Below, in pieces: positions 59,651-64,000 of a stretch of 64,000 nucleotides of DNA. The stretch is from Thermocatellispora tengchongensis. GTDB lineage: Bacteria > Actinomycetota > Actinomycetes > Streptosporangiales > Streptosporangiaceae. The stretch is taken from NCBI RefSeq assembly GCF_014202315.1, contig NZ_JACHGN010000033.1:1-64000 (forward strand). Direction: 5' to 3'. The notes beneath the pieces were generated by a model that worked only from the letters and a program-made list of their open reading frames with translations, was not told the origin of the DNA and ran no database searches. Position 1 is the stretch's first letter. Every line of letters starts with the position of its first letter. A program made the position numbers and the translations under genes.

Positions 59651-60340
59651 GTGGCGAAGAAGGCCGGCTTGTCGGCGGTCTTCCACACGCTGGTGCACCC
59701 GCGCGCGGAGGTCGTCGGCCGCTCTGCGCGCGCTCCCTGGTGGCTCGGCGTCAAAGGCGCGAACTGGAAACACCCCGAAGGCCCGCAGTCAGACATCCGC
59801 GAACGCGGAGACCACCCCGTCGTCCACGTGACCTGGAACGACGCCCAGGCATACTGCGCCTGGGCCGGCCGCCGGCTGCCCACCGAGGCCGAATGGGAAC
59901 GCGCCTCGCGCGGCGGCCTGGAAGGCGCCCGCTACCCCTGGGGCGACGAACTCCTCGACCTCCTCGACGGCGACTGGCGGGTCAACATCTGGCAGGGCTC
60001 CTTCCCCGGCCACGACACCGGCGAGGACGGCTGGCACGGTACCGCGCCCGTGCGCACCTACCAGCCGAACGGCTACGGGCTCTGGCAGACCGTGGGCAAC
60101 GTCTGGGAGTGGTGCGCGGACCCGTTCGACCCGCGCGCGTACGCCAAACGCGCCCGAGCGCAGGGGCCGGCGCGCAACCCCCGCTCCCAGGTGTCCCCGG
60201 TGCTCCGCGTGCTGCGCGGCGGCTCCTACCTCTGCCACGACTCCTACTGCAACCGCTACCGCAACGCCGCCCGATCGTCGAACACCCCCGGCTCCAGCAT
60301 GGGCAACGCGGGTTTCCGCACAGTGGCACGTCAGGCGTAG
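59651..60340 (+). pseudogene. N-truncated formylglycine-generating enzyme (FGE)
   Basis: A 229-residue frame holding most of an FGE: HPRAEVVGRSARAPWWLGVK, GDHPVVHVTWNDAQAYCAWA, GNVWEWCADPFDPRAYAKRA, and the active-site pair RGGSYLCHDSYCNRY with both Cys kept. About 90-100 N-terminal residues of normal FGEs are absent, and the frame opens abruptly with AKKAGLSAVFHTLV. FGE turns a sulfatase Cys into formylglycine; no sulfatase gene is present here. The catalytic part looks intact, but the missing N-terminus makes activity doubtful. Confidence 0.78.
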
Positions 60341-60798
60341 CGCACGCCCGCGGTCACGCCACCATCGACGACGAACTCCGCTCCTGTGGAGTAGCCGGAC
60401 TGCTCACCGGCCGGGCAGACGACCAAGGGCGTGACCATATCGGGCAGGCCCATGCGCGTGAGGGCGCCATGGGTGCGGTCCACGCCGGGCCCGGCTGGCG
60501 CCTGGGCGGCGACGACCGACCCCGTGCGGACGACGGCGCGGTTGAGCACCACCGACCCGAAGCCGATGAGGCAGCTGCCGATGACGGTGGCCCACTGCTC
60601 GGTGGTGTGCACGATCGTGCCGTCCTGGATGGAGGTGCGCTCGCCGATCTCTATGCGGCCGGAGTCGCCGCGCAGGACGGCGGTCGGCCGGACCGAGGAC
60701 TCGGTGCCGATGATGACGCTTCCGATGACAACGGCGTCGGGATGGATGGCCTCGGGGTGAATCGTGGGCACCCGGTCACCGAGGGCGTAGACGGGCAT
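60331..60798 (-). pseudogene. Chimeric frame: gamma-carbonic-anhydrase-like N-terminus joined to an SDR C-terminus
   Basis: Residues 1-105 are a left-handed beta-helix protein of the PaaY/gamma-carbonic-anhydrase type (IHPDAVVIGSVIIGTESSVR, IQDGTIVHTT), but the His pair region is deleted (ATVIGSCLIGFGSVVLNRAV). After APAGPG the sequence becomes an SDR tail (TRMGLPDMVTPLV, YSTGAEFVVDGGVTAGVRYA) of the kind in FabG3/20-beta-hydroxysteroid dehydrogenases. The frame is open throughout, so a fused protein may be made, but neither half has its full active site. It is last in the ligase/reductase operon. Confidence 0.8.
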
Positions 60799-60801
60799 GA
60801 C

Positions 60802-61671
60802 TCACCTCTCCTGGTGCAGGCCCGCGTACACCTTCATGGCATTTCCGGCGAGCACGGCTCTGGCGGCGTCGTCCGGCAGCAGTTCGGCGACGGCGCGCGC
60901 GTTGGTGGCGATACCGGGGACGCCGGGCCAGTCGGTGCCGAAGATCCATTTGCGGGCCAGTCGGCCGAGGTCGAACTTGGCGTAGTACTCGGGCAGCCGT
61001 TTGGGCGGGAGGCCGGACAGCTCCAGCCAGACGGTCTCCTGGGACAGGGCGAGGAAGGCGGCCGCGTCGTACCACCAGCCGCGCCCGCCGTGGGCGAGCA
61101 CCACGTTCAGGCCCGGGAAGTCGCGCACCACCGGGATGAGGTAGGCCGGGTCGGCGTTCTCGTTGGCCGCGCCGGGGAAGGAACTGGTGCCGCAGTGTAC
61201 GACGAGCGGGACGCCGCGCTCCTCCAGCACCTGGTAGGCGGGGTAGAGGGCGGCGTCGTCGCAGCGGAACCCGCCGTGCACGGGGTGCAGCTTGAGCGCC
61301 GCCGCGCCGAGGTCGAGCTGGCGGCGCACCTCGGCGGCGAGCGGGAAGTGCAGGTGCGGGTTGACGTTGGCGACCGGGCGAAAGCGGGCCGGGTTGTACT
61401 CGGCGATCGGCAGCAGGTCCTCGAACGCCTGCATGCCGGTCGCCTTCGGGCTGTACTCGCAGAACAGCAGCGCCACGTCCACGCCCTGGGCGGCGAAGAG
61501 CGCGTCCAGGCGGGCCGGGCGCGGCCGGCCCTCGGGGTCCCAGACCTCCTCCAGCACGCCCTCTTCGCCGAAGTCGCGCGCCCAGCGCAGCCAGGCGGGT
61601 TTGAGCGTGCCGAGCAGGGGGACGTGCACGTGCGCGTCGATGAGGGGCAGCCCGTCGAGCATGTCCCTCAC
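60802..61671 (-). CDS. Amidohydrolase_2-family metal-dependent hydrolase/decarboxylase
   Basis: A 289-residue TIM-barrel protein of the ACMSD-like amidohydrolase type: IDAHVHV metal site, HPVHGGF, VVHCGTS, LAHGGRGWWY and the final FGTDWPG Asp. Such proteins decarboxylate or hydrolyse ring-derived acids. The start is either GTG 61669-61671 (overlapping the ferredoxin stop as GTGA) or ATG 61660-61662 with AGGTGAGGG upstream. It shares an operon with the 7Fe ferredoxin and the CoA ligase. Confidence 0.9.
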   Translation of the reverse strand: MRDMLDGLPLIDAHVHVPLLGTLKPAWLRWARDFGEEGVLEEVWDPEGRPRPARLDALFAAQGVDVALLFCEYSPKATGMQAFEDLLPIAEYNPARFRPVANVNPHLHFPLAAEVRRQLDLGAAALKLHPVHGGFRCDDAALYPAYQVLEERGVPLVVHCGTSSFPGAANENADPAYLIPVVRDFPGLNVVLAHGGRGWWYDAAAFLALSQETVWLELSGLPPKRLPEYYAKFDLGRLARKWIFGTDWPGVPGIATNARAVAELLPDDAARAVLAGNAMKVYAGLHQER

Positions 61672-61997
61672 CTGCCCGCGACCATGGGGGTGTCCACGCC
61701 GATCCGGCCCGTCTTGCGGGAGCCGCCGGGCACGCCCAGCGGCGTGTCCCGGCCGGGCAGCAGTTCGGCGAAGAAGCGATGGTTGTCCTCGACGAATTCG
61801 GCGTGCTCGTCTGCGACCCGCCGGTCCTGGCTGATCGCCTCCACCGGGCAGACGGGTTCACAGGCGCCGCAGTCGATGCACTCCTTCGGGTTGATGTAGA
61901 GCTTGCGGTCGCCCTCGTAGATGCAGTCGACCGGGCACTCCTCGACACACGACTTGTCCATCACGTCGATACAGGGTGCGGCGATGACGTACGGCAT
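61668..61997 (-). CDS. 7Fe ferredoxin (FdxA-like), second copy
   Basis: A 109-residue ferredoxin with Cys9-x7-Cys17-x3-Cys21-Pro and Cys40-x2-Cys43-x2-Cys46-x3-Cys50-Pro (SCVEECPVDCIYEG; ECIDCGACEPVCP). It is a paralogue of the one at 24739-25086. The reductase gene is 15 bp upstream, so they probably work together, feeding an oxygenase or reductase whose gene is not in view. Confidence 0.95.
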   Translation of the reverse strand: MPYVIAAPCIDVMDKSCVEECPVDCIYEGDRKLYINPKECIDCGACEPVCPVEAISQDRRVADEHAEFVEDNHRFFAELLPGRDTPLGVPGGSRKTGRIGVDTPMVAGR

Positions 61998-62012
61998 GGT
62001 GAGAACTCCTGG

Positions 62013-62990
62013 TCAGGCCGGGGCGGGCTGGTCGGTCGAGTGCCCCGGGAAGAGCTGGGCGGCGGGATCGAGGTGCACCGCGGCGTTGTTGACGGCCGTG
62101 GCCACCTCGCCGAAGCCGGTCGCGATCAGGCGGACCTTCCCGCCGTAGTCGGCGATGTCGCCGGCGGCGAAGATGCCGGGCACATTGGTGCGCATCGCCG
62201 AGTCCACGACGAGGTGGCGGTTGTCGTGCAGGTCGAGGCCCCACTCCCGCAGCGGCCCGAGGTCGGCGATGAAGCCGAGGGCCGCGACGAGCCGCTGGCA
62301 GGGGAGGGTGATGCCGGTGCTGAGCTCGATCCGTTCCAGCCGGTCGCCGCCTACGGTGCCGGTGACCTGCGCGTCGGTGATGATCTCGACGGGCGAGGTC
62401 TTGAGCCGCTCGACCGAGGCGTGATGGGCGCGGAACGCGGCGCGGCGGTGGACGAGCGTGACGCTCCGCGCGACGGGGTGGAGCATGAGGGCCCAGTCCA
62501 CGGCGCTGTCGCCGCCGCCGACGACGACCACGTCCCGGCCGGTGTAGTCCGCGCTGTCGGGCACGAAATAGTCGAGTCCCCTGCCCAGGAACTCCTCCCC
62601 GGCGGGAAGAGGGCGGGGGGTGAAGGTGCCGATGCCGCCGGTCACGATGACGGCCCTGGCGGCGATCTCGGTGCCGGCGCTGGTCTTCACCACGAACCGG
62701 CCGCCGGGTGGCCGTTCGAGGCGCTGGGCTTCTTCGCCCAGCACGTAGACCGGGTCGTACGGGGCGGCCTGCTCGACCAGGTTGGCGATGAGGCGGCGGC
62801 CGGAGACCGCGGGGAGGCCGGCGATGTCGTAGATCTGCTTCTCCGGATACATCGCGCTGACCTGGCCGCCCACTTGGTTCAGTGAGTCGACGACCGCAGT
62901 GCGGAGTCCGCGGACCCCGGCGTAGTAGGCGCCGAAGAGTCCCACGGGCCCGGCTCCGATGATCAACACGTCGGTGTCGATCGGATTCAC
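62013..62990 (-). CDS. Thioredoxin-reductase-like ferredoxin-NADP reductase
   Basis: A 325-residue flavoprotein of the YumC/FNR type. FAD motif IIGAGPVGLFGAYYAG, NADP motif VVVGGGDSAVDWALML, and second FAD block VPGIFAAGDIADYGGKVRLI. There is no redox-active CxxC, which separates it from thioredoxin reductases. The GTG start at 62988-62990 overlaps the ligase stop as GTGA. A different reductase family from FprA at 25-26 kb, although both partner with similar 7Fe ferredoxins. Confidence 0.93.
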   Translation of the reverse strand: MNPIDTDVLIIGAGPVGLFGAYYAGVRGLRTAVVDSLNQVGGQVSAMYPEKQIYDIAGLPAVSGRRLIANLVEQAAPYDPVYVLGEEAQRLERPPGGRFVVKTSAGTEIAARAVIVTGGIGTFTPRPLPAGEEFLGRGLDYFVPDSADYTGRDVVVVGGGDSAVDWALMLHPVARSVTLVHRRAAFRAHHASVERLKTSPVEIITDAQVTGTVGGDRLERIELSTGITLPCQRLVAALGFIADLGPLREWGLDLHDNRHLVVDSAMRTNVPGIFAAGDIADYGGKVRLIATGFGEVATAVNNAAVHLDPAAQLFPGHSTDQPAPA

Positions 62991-64000
62991 GGGCGGGCCT
63001 CCTGCGTGAGCAGCTCCCGGATGCGGAAGCGCTGGATCTTTCCGGTAGCGGTCTTGGGCAGCTGGTCGAGGAAGATCACCTGGCGTGGGCGTTTGAAGGC
63101 GGCCAGGCCGTCGCGGCACCACTGGATCAGCTCCTCCGCGGTGACCTTCTCCTGGACGACGACGCACGCGACCGGTTTGTCGAGCCCGTGTTCGTCGGCC
63201 AGGCCGACCACGGCGGCTTCCTTGACCGCGGGATGTTCCAGCAGGCGGCTCTCGACCTCCACTGGAGAGACCCAGATGCCGCCCGCCTTGAGCAGATCGT
63301 TGCTGCGGCCCAGGCAGGTGTAGTAGCCGTCGGGGGAACGGACGTAGGTGTCGCCGGTGCTGAGCCACTCGCCGGCGAACACGGCGCGGCTGGCATCGGT
63401 CCGCCGCCAGTAGCCCAGCGCGATGGACGCACCGCGCACATGCAGCGAGCCGGGCTCGCCGTCGGGTACGAGGCCGCCGTCGGCGTCGCGCAATTGGATG
63501 TCGTAGCCGGGCACCGGGCGCCCCGTCGTGCCGGGGCGCACCTCGCCGGGCCTGTTGGACAGGAAGATGTGCAGCGCCTCGGTGGAGCCGATGCCATCGA
63601 TGATCTCGACGCCGAAGCGGTGGGTGAACCGCTCCTGGAGCGGCGGGGGCAGGGCTTCTCCCGCCGAGATGCCCAGCCGCACCGATTTGAAGGAGTCCTC
63701 GGGCAGGTCGCCGGAGAGCAGGGCGGCGTAGAAGGTGGGGACCCCGAAGAACAACGTCGGCCGGTCGGCGGTCAGGCGCTCGGCGGTCACGGCGGGGGTG
63801 GGACGGCGCGGCTCCAGCAGCGTCGCCGCGCCCGCCGACAGGGGGAAGAACATCGAGTTGCCGATGCCGTAGGCGAAGAAGAGCTTGGCGATGGAGAAGC
63901 AGACGTCGTCAGGCTGGATGCCGAGCACCTGGTCGCCGTAGGTCTCGCACACGTGCCGGATGTTGGCGTGACGGTGCATCGCGCCCTTGGGGGCACCGGT
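62987..64000 (-). CDS. Benzoate-CoA-ligase-family enzyme (5' end outside window)
   Basis: The C-terminal 337 residues of an ANL ligase. The visible part begins TGAPKGAMHRHANIRHVCET (end of the P-loop motif), then IDGIGSTEALHIFLSNRPGE, GEWLSTGDTYVRSPDGYY and the catalytic Lys in PKTATGKIQRFRI. The pattern matches benzoate/4-hydroxybenzoate-CoA ligases, so an aromatic or related acid is the likely substrate. The gene runs off the right edge. Confidence 0.93.
   Translation of the reverse strand, partial: TGAPKGAMHRHANIRHVCETYGDQVLGIQPDDVCFSIAKLFFAYGIGNSMFFPLSAGAATLLEPRRPTPAVTAERLTADRPTLFFGVPTFYAALLSGDLPEDSFKSVRLGISAGEALPPPLQERFTHRFGVEIIDGIGSTEALHIFLSNRPGEVRPGTTGRPVPGYDIQLRDADGGLVPDGEPGSLHVRGASIALGYWRRTDASRAVFAGEWLSTGDTYVRSPDGYYTCLGRSNDLLKAGGIWVSPVEVESRLLEHPAVKEAAVVGLADEHGLDKPVACVVVQEKVTAEELIQWCRDGLAAFKRPRQVIFLDQLPKTATGKIQRFRIRELLTQEARP

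Noticed and set aside
59629-61899. Long plus-strand frame (756 codons) over the FGE fragment, amidohydrolase and ferredoxin
   Set aside because: Antisense to genes with clear motifs. The FGE signal is in another frame.

Overview
The window comes from a high-GC actinobacterium. Codons end overwhelmingly in G or C, GTG and TTG starts are frequent, and reading frames overlap tightly as ATGA, GTGA or TTGA. The gene families (FprA-type reductase, LIV transporter with a fused permease-ATPase, paired acyl-CoA dehydrogenases, a DUF6247-like small protein) fit Streptosporangiales or a related order, but the sequence alone does not fix the genus. No rRNA, tRNA, CRISPR array or intact insertion sequence was seen.

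0.5-19.9 kb is one long minus-strand catabolic operon group. It holds an acyl-CoA dehydrogenase pair, a LIV-type ABC importer, an SDR, a CoA-transferase, an ADP-forming acyl-CoA ligase, two MaoC hydratase subunits, a DUF35 protein, a cysteine-less thiolase-fold protein, two enoyl-CoA hydratases, EtfA/EtfB and an MFS carrier. Two close TetR paralogues bracket it. A shared palindrome (CTGAA-N5-TTCAG) lies before both TetR genes, before the transporter operon and before the dehydrogenase pair. The gene set resembles the actinobacterial sterol side-chain module (igr operon: ChsE1/E2, ChsH1/H2, Ltp2).

20.6-31.2 kb is a second minus-strand operon: an acyl-CoA dehydrogenase pair, an SMP-30 lactonase-like protein, a P450 with a 3Fe ferredoxin, an FprA-type reductase with a 7Fe ferredoxin, a NUDIX hydrolase, a double-hotdog MaoC protein, a small unknown protein, an acyl-CoA ligase and a DUF6247-like protein. 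A divergent TetR gene sits at its head. 32.0-37.8 kb holds an alpha-methylacyl-CoA racemase, a MarR regulator with two copies of a 32-bp composite operator, a fused double CoA-transferase, an MFE2-like SDR and a protein with all three catalytic residues of delta5-3-ketosteroid isomerase. Together these point to catabolism of a steroid or a similar branched isoprenoid.

38-59.4 kb is a glycoside-utilisation island: two sugar MFS carriers, GH78 rhamnosidase, GH43, GH2, two GH3 and a GH1, a zinc-type alcohol dehydrogenase and a LacI regulator. LacI-type 16-bp operators precede the island's main transcription units. A separate TetR/alpha-beta hydrolase pair sits inside. The island is edged by broken genes: inverted fragments of formylglycine-generating enzyme, a GH43 scrap, a decayed SDR and a chimeric carbonic anhydrase/SDR frame.

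60.8-64 kb (minus) is part of a further operon: benzoate-CoA-ligase-type enzyme (cut by the window edge), ferredoxin reductase, 7Fe ferredoxin and amidohydrolase. The working idea for the whole window is that the island strips sugars from a glycoside such as a saponin or steroidal glycoside, and the flanking operons degrade the aglycone. This is inference from gene content.
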